From an uncultured Eubacterium sp. (lineage in GTDB: Bacteria > Bacillota > Clostridia > Peptostreptococcales > Anaerovoracaceae): 47,295 nt of DNA. Numbering within the stretch: the first letter of the stretch is position 1; every line of letters starts with the position of its first letter. A program made the position numbers and the translations under genes. The stretch spans positions 1 through 47,295 of the forward strand of contig CABUXV010000014.1 in assembly GCA_902495595.1 (NCBI GenBank), written 5' to 3'. Below, piece after piece: positions 9,210-16,996 of this stretch. The notes below the pieces were generated by a model. The model was not told the origin of the DNA. It saw only the letters and a list, made by a program, of their open reading frames with translations, and did no database searches.

Positions 9210-9252
9210 CTTATTATTAAATCTCAAATCTTATAAAGAATTTAAAGTCAGT

Positions 9253-9618
9253 TTATTTTAATTCTACAACTGCTCCAACTTCTTCTAACTGAGCTTTGAA
9301 GCCTTCAGCTTCAGCCTTTTCGCAGCCTTCTTTTACATTTGAAGGAGCTCCGTCAACTAATTCCTTAGCTTCTTTAAGACCAAGACCTGTGATCTCTCTT
9401 ACAGCTTTGATTACCTTAATCTTTTCTGCTCCTGTTTCCTTAAGAACTACTGTGAATTCAGTCTGTTCTTCAGCTGCTCCTGCACCGCCGTCTGCTGCTG
9501 CAACTACTACGCCTGCTGCTGCTGATACGCCGAATTCTTCTTCACAAGCCTTTACCAGCTCATTTAATTCTAAAACTGACATTTCTTTTATAGCTTCAAT
9601 AATTTGATCTTTATTCAT
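9253..9618 (-). CDS. rplL: 50S ribosomal protein L7/L12
   Basis: This 121-residue acidic protein forms the ribosome stalk that recruits translation factors. It shows the N-terminal dimerisation region (MNKDQIIEAIKEMSVLELNELV), an Ala/Gly-rich hinge around residues 35-52, and the C-terminal domain with GLGLKEAKELVDGAP. The frame is open upstream to 9696, but the ATG at 9618 matches the family and has CTCC/GGAG spacing. It follows rplJ after an unusual 303-base gap that contains hairpin repeats. A strong terminator follows it. Confidence 0.98.
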   Translation of the reverse strand: MNKDQIIEAIKEMSVLELNELVKACEEEFGVSAAAGVVVAAADGGAGAAEEQTEFTVVLKETGAEKIKVIKAVREITGLGLKEAKELVDGAPSNVKEGCEKAEAEGFKAQLEEVGAVVELK

Positions 9619-9765
9619 TTTAAATTCTCCTTTACATCTATAATTCTGATACAGAAATTTTCTGTTATCCAGTTTATGAGGATATGCTTTAATCATGCAA
9701 GCATTCCTTCGAATAGGTTTTGACTATCCGGCTTTTGGGCTTGTCTTTTGACTTCCCAACTTTCA

Positions 9766-9842
9766 GGGATAGGTCTTTCGCCTATCCTATTTTCAGAAAT
9801 AGGTCTTTCGCCTATCCTGTTCTTAAAGATAGGTCTCTCGCC
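9766..9842. repeat. three 30-bp hairpin repeats between rplJ and rplL
   Basis: The 30-base-spaced core ATAGGTCTTTCGCCTAT occurs at 9769 and 9799, and a third truncated copy (AGGTCTCTCGCC) starts at 9829. Each full unit is self-complementary (GATAGG against CCTATC around a 7-base loop). A fourth related copy, ATAGGTCTCCCTAT, overlaps the rplJ stop near 9911-9924. The rest of the 9619-9921 gap holds no gene. Confidence 0.75.
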
Positions 9843-9921
9843 GTAGATTGCCACGCACTAAAGTGCTGCAATCCTGACGGGGGACCTTCCTGCTGTTCGT
9901 CCCTCACAGGGATAGGTCTCC

Positions 9922-10413
9922 CTATGCTTCTTTCTGCTCTGCAATCTGTGAAACAACTCTTGCAAAGTTTGCCATAGGTGACTGGATACTTCCCATGAAC
10001 TTTGAAATAAGAACATCTCTTGATGGGATAGCTGCAATCTTTTCAATGTTTTCCTTATCGTAGTATTCACCTTCGATGATACCACCTTTGAATTCCATTT
10101 TCTTGTATTCTTTCATTGCGTCGTTAAGAACTCTTGCAGGTGCTGTCGCATCATCATAACTGAAAGCAAATCCGCTCGGACCTTCCAATACTTCTGCCAA
10201 AGCTTCATATTCAGTGCCTTCTATAGCTCTGTTTACCAGTGTATTCTTGTAAACAGTATAGTCTACATTAGCTTCACGAAGCTTTTTTCTCATCGCATCT
10301 GCTTCTGCAACAGTAATTCCGATATAATCTATAACTACTGCTGATTCAGCTCTTTCAAACTTATCTTTAATCTCGTCAATTATTACTTGCTTCTGTTTAT
10401 AAGCCTCTTTCAT
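9922..10413 (-). CDS. rplJ: 50S ribosomal protein L10
   Basis: This 163-residue protein anchors the L7/L12 dimers to the 23S rRNA and also represses its own operon. The family pattern is clear from the N-terminus (KQVIIDEIKDKFERAESAVVIDYIGITVAEADAMRKKLREA) to the helix that binds L12 near the end. The start at 10413 has AAAGGAG 12 bases upstream. It sits downstream of an L10 leader and attenuator, which is where its autoregulation acts. Confidence 0.98.
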   Translation of the reverse strand: MKEAYKQKQVIIDEIKDKFERAESAVVIDYIGITVAEADAMRKKLREANVDYTVYKNTLVNRAIEGTEYEALAEVLEGPSGFAFSYDDATAPARVLNDAMKEYKKMEFKGGIIEGEYYDKENIEKIAAIPSRDVLISKFMGSIQSPMANFARVVSQIAEQKEA

Positions 10414-10473
10414 TATTGCGTATTCTCCTTTCTAAATATTCGATGTGAAATCAATTCACTTTAGGTACGCTAT

Positions 10474-10504
10474 AAAAAACCTTGCTGTCACACAGACAGC
10501 AAGG
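10474..10504 (-). terminator. attenuator of the rplJL operon
   Basis: On the minus strand CCTTGCTGTC pairs with GACAGCAAGG around a short loop and is followed by six T residues. It sits between the L10-binding leader and rplJ, so it can stop transcription before the ribosomal genes. Confidence 0.85.
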
Positions 10505-10519
10505 TAAATATATTTACAT

Positions 10520-10583
10520 TGTACCTCGGCGGGAAATTAAGGAAATCAAATCATCAATTTAACTCCACCCGCTGTCTATGGTT
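10520..10583 (-). ncRNA. L10 leader (ribosomal protein L10 autoregulatory RNA)
   Basis: The minus strand carries ATAGACAGCGGGTGGAG and, about 30 bases later, CCCGCCGAGGTAC. These are the two halves of the known Firmicutes L10 leader. Excess L10 bound here favours the downstream attenuator. Confidence 0.85.
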
Positions 10584-10620
10584 GTTTATTTTCTATTTTA
10601 ATGTTCCCCATTAATCAGGT

Positions 10621-11319
10621 TTAGCCACCTAATTTCATTGGGTTTATTTTTATTCCAGGTCCCATAGTAGCTGCTATTGTAACACTTCTGAGATACTGAC
10701 CCTTTGCTGCCGCCGGTTTAGCTTTTACTATTACACCGAGCAATGCATTAAAGTTATCAGCTAACTTTTCTGTTCCAAAAGAAGCTTTTCCTATTGGAGT
10801 GTGTATAATATTTGTCTTATCAAGACGGTATTCAACTTTACCTGCCTTAACTTCATTTATAGCTTTAGCCACATCCATAGTTACAGTTCCTGATTTAGGG
10901 TTTGGCATAAGTCCTTTAGGACCTAATATTTTACCGAGTCTTCCTACAACTCCCATCATATCCGGAGTTGCAACAACAACATCGAAGTCAAACCAGTTTT
11001 CGCTCTGAATTTTCTGAGCCATTTCTTCTGCGCCTACGTAATCAGCTCCGGCTTCTTCAGCTTCAGTTGCTTTAGGACCCTTTGCGAATACGAGCACTTT
11101 CTTTGTTTTACCTACTCCGTGAGGAAGAACTATAGCTCCGCGAACCTGCTGGTCTGCGTGTCTTCCGTCAACACCGAGTCTAACGTGAACTTCTACTGTC
11201 TCATCAAACTTAGCCTTTGCAGTCTTAGTTATGATGTCCATAGCCTGTTCAACATCGTATAATTCAGCTTTATCAAATGCTTTTAAAGCCTCTTTGTAAT
11301 TTTTACCTCTCTTAGGCAT
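10621..11319 (-). CDS. rplA: 50S ribosomal protein L1
   Basis: This 232-residue protein forms the mobile L1 stalk at the E site of the large subunit. It starts [17 protein letters not shown] and contains the signature [22 protein letters not shown]-like region in the middle ([18 protein letters not shown]). The length is standard. GGAGG lies eight bases before the ATG. It follows rplK after 185 bases; I see no clear promoter in that gap, so it is probably part of the rpmG-secE-nusG-rplK-rplA transcript. Confidence 0.98.
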   Translation of the reverse strand: [232 protein letters not shown]

Positions 11320-11504
11320 TTTTTACCTCCTTGTGGTTCATACGACCCAACTGCGCTCTTTCCGGCAAAACCATCTCTTTTCAAAATTCAGCTTACGTCA
11401 CTAACTGCCGTTTTACTTTTTTATCTTAAGAATAACGATTTCCGAAAACTATGCGGCATCCTGTAAAAAATTAACGGTTAAGGATACCAGGGTCTCCCAC
11501 TTTA

Positions 11505-11930
11505 CTAATCTTCAATAACGATTCCCATGCTTCTTGCAGTACCTTTTATCATCTCTGTTGCTGCATCAAGGTCAGCTGCATTAAGATCCGGCATTTTTGT
11601 TTTTGCAATCTCTTCTGCCTGTGCTCTTGTGAGTGTAGCCACCTTTGTTTTGTTAGGCTCACCGGAAGCGGCATCAAGACCTGCTGCTTTTTTCAGCAAT
11701 ACTGCTGCCGGAGGTGTTTTGCATATGAATGAAAACGAGTGGTCAGCATATACTGTAATTACTACAGGAATTATCATTCCAGCCTGGTCCTGAGTTTTTG
11801 CATTGAACTGCTTACAAAAATCCATGATGTTTACACCATGCTGACCTAAAGCTGGTCCTACAGGCGGAGCCGGATTCGCATTTCCTGCCGGAATCTGAAG
11901 TTTGATATAACCTTCAATTTTCTTAGCCAT
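11505..11930 (-). CDS. rplK: 50S ribosomal protein L11
   Basis: This 141-residue protein binds 23S rRNA at the GTPase-associated centre. The N-terminus IKLQIPAGNANPAPPVGPALGQHGVNIMDFCKQFN is diagnostic. Its length is exactly that of typical bacterial L11. AAAGGAG lies upstream of the ATG. It follows nusG by 57 bases in the conserved secE-nusG-rplK-rplA order. Confidence 0.98.
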   Translation of the reverse strand: MAKKIEGYIKLQIPAGNANPAPPVGPALGQHGVNIMDFCKQFNAKTQDQAGMIIPVVITVYADHSFSFICKTPPAAVLLKKAAGLDAASGEPNKTKVATLTRAQAEEIAKTKMPDLNAADLDAATEMIKGTARSMGIVIED

Positions 11931-11987
11931 TTCATTTCTCCTTTCTGCTGAATTCCCTCACTGAGGGTCATATATAATCGAAACCGC

Positions 11988-12563
11988 TTAAATCTTATCG
12001 ACCTGAGCGAAATCCAATTCTACAGGTGTGTCTCTTCCGAACATAGATACCTTGGCTTTCAATGTCTGTTTTTCCATATTTACCTCTTCTACAACTCCCA
12101 TAAAGTTTTCGAAAGGTCCGTTAATAACTTTCACTGTATCGCCAACCTCTACGTCCAAATCAATATATATTTTTTCTATTCCCATCCGCCTTACTTCTTC
12201 AACCGTAAGCGGAACAGGGTCTGAACCATGTCCTACAAAACCTGTTACTCCTTGTGTGTTTCTTACAAGATACCATGATTCATTAGTTACTATCATTTTT
12301 ACAAGAACGTATCCCGGGAACATTTTTCGAGTTTTTACTTTGCGCTGTCCCTCTTTAACTTCTACTCTGTCTTCTGTAGGCACAATAACATCAAGTATCA
12401 GGTCCTGCATACCTCTGTTTTCTACAATCTTCTCAATATTAACTTTTACCTTGTTTTCATGACCGGAATAAGTATGTACAACATACCATTTAGCTTCCCC
12501 GTCACCTCTAAGGCCCTCAAGACCTTCTAAATCCAACTTTTTATTTTCGTTATTTTCACACAT
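11988..12563 (-). CDS. nusG: transcription termination/antitermination factor NusG
   Basis: This 191-residue factor binds RNA polymerase at the clamp and couples it to the ribosome or to Rho. The NGN domain begins at AKWYVVHTYSGHENKVK and the C-terminal KOW motif reads GDTVKVINGPFENFMGVVEEV. I take the ATG at 12563 (MCENNENK) because AAAGG lies five bases upstream; a TTG 18 bases earlier is a weaker choice. The first 30 residues before the NGN domain are an acidic extension. It lies 29 bases after secE. Confidence 0.97.
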   Translation of the reverse strand: MCENNENKKLDLEGLEGLRGDGEAKWYVVHTYSGHENKVKVNIEKIVENRGMQDLILDVIVPTEDRVEVKEGQRKVKTRKMFPGYVLVKMIVTNESWYLVRNTQGVTGFVGHGSDPVPLTVEEVRRMGIEKIYIDLDVEVGDTVKVINGPFENFMGVVEEVNMEKQTLKAKVSMFGRDTPVELDFAQVDKI

Positions 12564-12592
12564 TGTACCTTTAAGCTCCAATCATAAATGTT

Positions 12593-12859
12593 TTAGAAAC
12601 AAACAGCTTTAATAGCAGCCAGTACTCCCGTATCAACTGCCCAAAATACAAGTGCAAAAGCTGCACAAGTAGCAAGCACCACAGCCGTAAAAGAACCAAG
12701 TTCTTTCTTTGTAGGCCAAACAACCTTTTTCATTTCCAGCTTTACACCTTTAAAGTATTCTTTAAGGCTGCCTCGTTTTCTATTTCCCCTCTGAGCAGCA
12801 ACAGCCGTCGCTCTCTTTTTTACTGAAGATTGTTCTTTCCCCTTTGACGTCTTTGCCAT
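12593..12859 (-). CDS. secE: preprotein translocase subunit SecE
   Basis: This 88-residue single-span membrane protein stabilises SecY in the protein-conducting channel. The first 30 residues are basic and Ser/Thr-rich. They are followed by the amphipathic conserved stretch YFKGVKLEMKKVVWPTKKEL and one transmembrane helix at about residues 56-80. Its position between rpmG and nusG is the canonical one. Confidence 0.96.
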   Translation of the reverse strand: MAKTSKGKEQSSVKKRATAVAAQRGNRKRGSLKEYFKGVKLEMKKVVWPTKKELGSFTAVVLATCAAFALVFWAVDTGVLAAIKAVCF

Positions 12860-12871
12860 AGTATTACTCCC

Positions 12872-13021
12872 TTATTTTGTTTCTTTATGCAGCGTATGTT
12901 TCTTGCAGAATGGGCAATATTTGTTCATTTCTATACGGTCTGCATTGTTTTTCTTGTTTTTTACTGTGTTGTAGTTTCTCTGCTTACATTCTGTGCAAGC
13001 CAGTGTAACTTTTACTCTCAT
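12872..13021 (-). CDS. rpmG: 50S ribosomal protein L33
   Basis: This 49-residue protein starts MRVKVTLACTECKQRNY and ends KKHTLHKETK. It is of the zinc-binding (C+) type, with two CxxC pairs (CTEC and CPFC). It is short, so it is easily missed. GGAGG lies ten bases before the ATG. It is the first gene of the secE-nusG-rplK-rplA transcript, with a promoter about 80 bases upstream. Confidence 0.97.
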   Translation of the reverse strand: MRVKVTLACTECKQRNYNTVKNKKNNADRIEMNKYCPFCKKHTLHKETK

Positions 13022-13099
13022 GTTAATGTCCTCCGTTCAACCTAAAATTAAGAGCAGTTGCTGCTCTCATCATAATTATTTTCATAAAGTTGCTAAATA

Positions 13100-13128
13100 A
13101 TTGTATATTACAGCGGTTTCAATGTCAA
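13100..13128 (-). promoter_or_regulatory. sigma-A promoter of the rpmG-secE-nusG-rplKA operon
   Basis: The minus strand has TTGACA (13123-13128), a 17-base spacer and TACAAT (13100-13105). This is a near-consensus promoter about 79 bases before rpmG. Confidence 0.75.
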
Positions 13129-13165
13129 GGGATTTTGACTTCTATAAAAATTTTAAATTGATAAA

Positions 13166-14308
13166 CTACCTCTTAGTTCTCCTTTTCTTTCTTTTTCCTC
13201 TGTTTCCGGAAGAATTGCGTTTATTCGCCTTTTCGTATGTTTTTTCCTGAATTTCTGCTTTATCTTGTCCATCTTTATCACTTTCTGATTCGGTTTGAAT
13301 TTCTTCCGTTTCCGACTCATCGTCGTTTTTTTTCAGAGAAATATCTTTTTCACTATCGCCGTCCTCAGTGATTTCTGATTCCGTATTTTCAGATGTTTGC
13401 TCATTTTCAGATGTTTCCTCCCCGGAAACTTTATCTTCACCGCTTATAAGCTCATCTGCCTCATCTTTAGTTTCGGCATCATCATTCTCATCTTCTTCAG
13501 CTTCGGATTTTTCGATTCCCTCATTTTTTCCGTCTTCATCATCGGATTTCTTGCAAACTTCTTCCGATGAATCTTCATTTTCACTCTCATCAAAATCCGG
13601 CACTGTATTTTCAGGCGATGTAAGTTCGTCCGCATTATCATGACTTACAGATTCCTCATCAAAGTCATCTTCTTCTGCGGTTTCACACTCCTCGCAATCA
13701 TCTTCATTATCACTTTGATAATCGGAAACTTCCCCGCCATCTTCCTGTTCTGCCTTACTGTCAGCGCTTTCATCTTCAAAGCCTTCAACTTCGTTGGACG
13801 CATCTGCACTGCTCTCCGCTTCCGAAGATTCTTCTCCAGTTTCATTCAAACTTTCTTTATCGAATTCAGCGCTGTCATCATTCTTATCATCATTTTCCGG
13901 TGTATCTGTCCTTTCAGATACATCTTCTTCCGTATCACTTTTCAACTTACCGGATGTATCTGATTCTTCATCTATATTAAAAATATCTGACAGGACAGCG
14001 AAATCAGGTTCTATCCTGCTGCTTGATATAAAAAGACAACCCTCAGGACAAACATCAGTACATTCTCCGCACAATATGCACTGCATCCTGTTTATCTCCC
14101 AAACTCTATCCGAATCGTTAACATTTATAGCGTCTGTAACGCATTCCTGCTCACATTCACCACACAAAGTGCATTCATCCGTCTTAATATCAATGCTACC
14201 TCTTTTACCATTCTCAAATACAGACGAAATTTCTGCCAAGTCATCCCCCGGAGATTTTGCTGCAAACAAATTTCCAAATGTATTTTTAGTAACCTTAAAC
14301 CAACTCAT
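13166..14308 (-). CDS. Ech/complex I-type ferredoxin subunit with long acidic tail
   Basis: The first 110 residues hold two [4Fe-4S] motifs (C46, C49, C52, C56 and C77, C80, C83, C87, the last followed by Pro). This matches the NuoI/EchF electron-entry subunit. The remaining 270 residues are something else: a low-complexity tail made mainly of Glu, Asp and Ser, ending in a short basic stretch (GNRGKRKKRRTKR). Family members are usually 120-180 residues, so the 380-residue length is unusual. I take the ATG at 14308 (AGGTG upstream) rather than the GTG at 14317. It is the last gene of the five-gene complex operon, directly after the NuoCD-like gene. The tail has no recognisable domain; a binding or ion-handling role would be guesswork. 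Confidence 0.85.
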   Translation of the reverse strand: MSWFKVTKNTFGNLFAAKSPGDDLAEISSVFENGKRGSIDIKTDECTLCGECEQECVTDAINVNDSDRVWEINRMQCILCGECTDVCPEGCLFISSSRIEPDFAVLSDIFNIDEESDTSGKLKSDTEEDVSERTDTPENDDKNDDSAEFDKESLNETGEESSEAESSADASNEVEGFEDESADSKAEQEDGGEVSDYQSDNEDDCEECETAEEDDFDEESVSHDNADELTSPENTVPDFDESENEDSSEEVCKKSDDEDGKNEGIEKSEAEEDENDDAETKDEADELISGEDKVSGEETSENEQTSENTESEITEDGDSEKDISLKKNDDESETEEIQTESESDKDGQDKAEIQEKTYEKANKRNSSGNRGKRKKRRTKR

Positions 14309-14317
14309 GACATACAC

Positions 14318-15619
14318 CTACCATTTCAAATCTTTCACGCAGGTATCCATTGTCTGCGCCCAAACAGGCACGTCAACAAAATCACACCCTTTTGCAGTCC
14401 GAACAAATCCCAATATATTTGCAGCATCCGGAAGTTTTATATCTATGCATTTTAAAAATTCCGAATCTGAAGTTTTTACATAATATAAAGACTGCCCTTC
14501 CGGTTGTTCTATTCTTATTGCAGCTTCACCGGCTTTGAATTTCTTAAAATCAACGAATACATCACCGTCCGGAATTTCTTCAATAACTTTTTCTACTATC
14601 TCTTTAGATTGCAAAATTTCTCTGATTTTAACCTTACATCTGGCAAAACAGTCTCCATTTTCTTCAGTTACAGGTTCAAATCCTATTTTACCGTAAACAG
14701 AAAAATTTTCATCGGTTCTGGCATCTCTAAAAATACCCGAACCTTTTGCTGCTGAGCCAATACAAAAACTTTCAGCGGATTTTTTATCTAAATATCCTAT
14801 ACCCATTAGTCTTCTTCTTACAGAAACGTCACTGGTAAACATATTATACAGTTTATCCGCCCCCGTTTTGAATTCGTCTAATACATCTGATATTTCATCA
14901 AGAGTTTCATTTGATATGTCTCTTTTAAGTCCGCCTATACGGCAAAGAGATAGCATTATTCTGCTTCCTGCTATTTTATCAAATATATCAAGAAATTTTT
15001 CCCTCTCCTTTAAGCACATAACCGCAAGGCTTTCATTACCTATGCTTTTTGCTAAAGACGAAAGCCTCAGAAGATGGCTCTGTATCCTCGAAAGCTCATG
15101 TATAATAACCCTCAAATACTCCGCACGCTCAGGAACTTTTATTTCCATAGCCTTCTCAACTGCCAGACAATAACCCAAACTATTCCCGAAACTGCATGTT
15201 CCCGGCATACGTTCGGCCACATAAACCATTTGACTGTAATTTTTATACTCGGCCATAGCTTTAATATATTCTGTCGGATTATCCATATATGAGGTTAATT
15301 CATGGAAATTATAATAATTCTCCGCATGTTCCGATGAAACATGTTTAAAATTCAAACCATGCGTTTTAACCATATTGAGTTCATCTGAAAATGCCGTCCA
15401 GTACACATAGGTTATACTGTCAATACTTTCTTCTGAGTTAATCTTAAATTTCAAACTTATTAGGTGCTCTTCATTATCAAAAGAATACAAAAGCTCAAAC
15501 CCGTTTTCTGTTTTGCAGGCACACGCTTGTGAAAACTTATATCCGTCTTCCTTTATCTCCCTAACTTTGTCAAGTAACTGTGAAGGTTCAATAGATGTAA
15601 TATTCTGTATGTCAATCAT
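14318..15619 (-). CDS. fused NuoC/NuoD-like (EchD/EchE-like) subunit, NiFe ligands incomplete
   Basis: At 433 residues it joins a 30 kDa (NuoC/EchD) domain, with the conserved stretch SITYVYWTAFSDELNMVKTHG, to a 49 kDa hydrogenase-large-subunit domain (HELSRIQSHLLRL). True NiFe hydrogenases bind the metal through two CxxC pairs. Here the N-terminal motif is RMPGTC (residues 137-142), with the first Cys replaced by Pro. The C-terminal one is DTCVKD (425-430), with the second Cys replaced by Asp. The protein is therefore unlikely to make a normal NiFe centre. The start at 15619 is chosen because the upstream gene stops one base before it; the longer frame to 15736 overlaps that gene. Co-translation with its neighbours is likely. 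Confidence 0.85.
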   Translation of the reverse strand: MIDIQNITSIEPSQLLDKVREIKEDGYKFSQACACKTENGFELLYSFDNEEHLISLKFKINSEESIDSITYVYWTAFSDELNMVKTHGLNFKHVSSEHAENYYNFHELTSYMDNPTEYIKAMAEYKNYSQMVYVAERMPGTCSFGNSLGYCLAVEKAMEIKVPERAEYLRVIIHELSRIQSHLLRLSSLAKSIGNESLAVMCLKEREKFLDIFDKIAGSRIMLSLCRIGGLKRDISNETLDEISDVLDEFKTGADKLYNMFTSDVSVRRRLMGIGYLDKKSAESFCIGSAAKGSGIFRDARTDENFSVYGKIGFEPVTEENGDCFARCKVKIREILQSKEIVEKVIEEIPDGDVFVDFKKFKAGEAAIRIEQPEGQSLYYVKTSDSEFLKCIDIKLPDAANILGFVRTAKGCDFVDVPVWAQTMDTCVKDLKW

Positions 15620-15620
15620 T

Positions 15621-16151
15621 CTATTTGCCCTCCTCTTCTTCATTATTGCCGTCAGGTAATTTTTCTTTTTCATCTGCATTCTCTTCTGCATCTGAACTCG
15701 TTGTATATGCACCTTTATCCTGTAAATCTTCATCATATTGATTACTTACAGATTCGATATTATCAAAACTTTTAATTATGCCCTCTGCGATAGCTTCCGG
15801 CACTACTGCACATCCAGGTATATAAATATTAACTGGTATTACATTATCAGCAGCCAATACATTGGATAAACTTTCAAAAATTCCTCCGCTGCATGCACAT
15901 GCACCTGCAGCGACAACTGTCTTTGGTTCAAGCATCTGTTCGTAAATCTCACTTAATACTTTTCCATTGTTATCATTAACTGCACCTGTCACAAGTAATA
16001 CGTCCGCATGCTTAGGATTATCTGTCATTCTTATGCCGAGCTTTTCCATATCATGCTGCGGTGCAAAACATGACTGAACCTCCATCGAACATCCGGCACA
16101 ACCAAATCCGTCAAAATGAATTACCCAGGGAGATTTTTGTATATATGACAT
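15621..16151 (-). CDS. NuoB/EchC-like small subunit with one [4Fe-4S] cluster
   Basis: This 176-residue protein resembles the small subunit that carries the last iron-sulfur cluster before the active site. Cluster ligands are visible as C18, C21, one of C85 or C87, and C114 in GFGCAGC, GACACSGG and IPGCAVVP. The C-terminal 40 residues are very acidic and do not belong to the family core, an oddity shared with the ferredoxin subunit. The ATG at 16151 has GGAGG seven bases upstream; the longer frame to 16226 overlaps the NuoH-like gene. It is the third gene of the complex operon. Confidence 0.9.
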   Translation of the reverse strand: MSYIQKSPWVIHFDGFGCAGCSMEVQSCFAPQHDMEKLGIRMTDNPKHADVLLVTGAVNDNNGKVLSEIYEQMLEPKTVVAAGACACSGGIFESLSNVLAADNVIPVNIYIPGCAVVPEAIAEGIIKSFDNIESVSNQYDEDLQDKGAYTTSSDAEENADEKEKLPDGNNEEEEGK

Positions 16152-16165
16152 ATCCTGCGCCTCCT

Positions 16166-16996
16166 TTACATAGTTACATACAGCATAAACAAGTTGATTA
16201 TTCCAAATACGACAGCTATAATCCAAGCGGCTTTAACGGCAGTTTTCCATTTCATATCAGACAGGCTTCCTGCGATTAAAACACATACCGAATATACAAT
16301 TACAACAGCCGCAACGCCAATTAAATATCCCCAGAATTTCCCATTGCTGAAAAATAAAAATATAAAACCGGCAGCAGTTACCGTACCATACCATCGTCCA
16401 ATTTCTGTATACGCCAAAGTTTTTCCGGAAAACCCATATGTCTCCGGACCGAAACTGCTTTTCTTAAGTCTTATAACAAACAAAACAGCAACACCTATAA
16501 AAATACCGATAAGCGGAAATACGGGCATAAATGAACCCATCAATATATCTCTTATATTCATGCTGCCGCAGTACATATAAAATCCTACGGCTCCAATTAA
16601 AACCATCGGACTGCTTACAAGTATATTTACGAGCTCATGCTCAGCTCCCATCTGTGCATATTTTGAATTTGATGTGTAAGAAGCTGTGATAAAAAATACA
16701 TCAGCAACGAGAAAAGCCAATATTACAAACAGCATATCTGCACCTGCAAAAAATGCCGCGCCTGAAATAATCACAAAAAGCAGAAATATCTTTACATAAT
16801 AATCATGTATATACTTATCGCTGTCTGTTTTTTTGCCAAGAAGCTTTTTAACATCATATAAAGGCTGAATTACAGAATGTCCCTTTTTCCCTTGAGCTCC
16901 AGCCAGGATTTTTCTTCCCCATCCGGTAAGAAACCCTCCTACAAAAGGCGCCAAAACCAAATAAGCAATTACCGATACAACAGTCTTAATTACCAT
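16166..16996 (-). CDS. NuoH/EchB-like membrane subunit
   Basis: This 276-residue polytopic membrane protein resembles the NuoH/EchB/HyfC subunit, which links the soluble arm to the ion-pumping arm. About eight hydrophobic segments are visible. The cytoplasmic loop near residue 30-50 (GRKILAGAQGKKGHSVIQPLYDVKKLL) is the typical quinone-side loop of the family, and GAEHELVNILVSSPMVLIG follows near the middle. Its start directly abuts the stop of the NuoL-like gene, and it precedes the small subunit by 14 bases. Confidence 0.92.
   Translation of the reverse strand: MVIKTVVSVIAYLVLAPFVGGFLTGWGRKILAGAQGKKGHSVIQPLYDVKKLLGKKTDSDKYIHDYYVKIFLLFVIISGAAFFAGADMLFVILAFLVADVFFITASYTSNSKYAQMGAEHELVNILVSSPMVLIGAVGFYMYCGSMNIRDILMGSFMPVFPLIGIFIGVAVLFVIRLKKSSFGPETYGFSGKTLAYTEIGRWYGTVTAAGFIFLFFSNGKFWGYLIGVAAVVIVYSVCVLIAGSLSDMKWKTAVKAAWIIAVVFGIINLFMLYVTM

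Larger units (their letters stand above)
8224..9252. other. 1 kb non-coding interval between rplL and rpoB
   Basis: From right to left it holds a strong terminator after rplL (9161-9209), a structured element ending in a second terminator (9038-9138), a four-unit palindromic array (8635-8922), a doubtful 74-codon frame (8404-8628) and the rpoB promoter. The 92-codon frame at 8903-9181 runs through both terminator hairpins and is not credible as a gene. The 8300-8400 stretch is plain AT-rich DNA. Confidence 0.7.

Noticed and set aside
13368..13643. Serine-rich ORF on the plus strand
   Set aside because: It is the antisense reading of the Glu/Asp/Ser-rich tail of the ferredoxin subunit.
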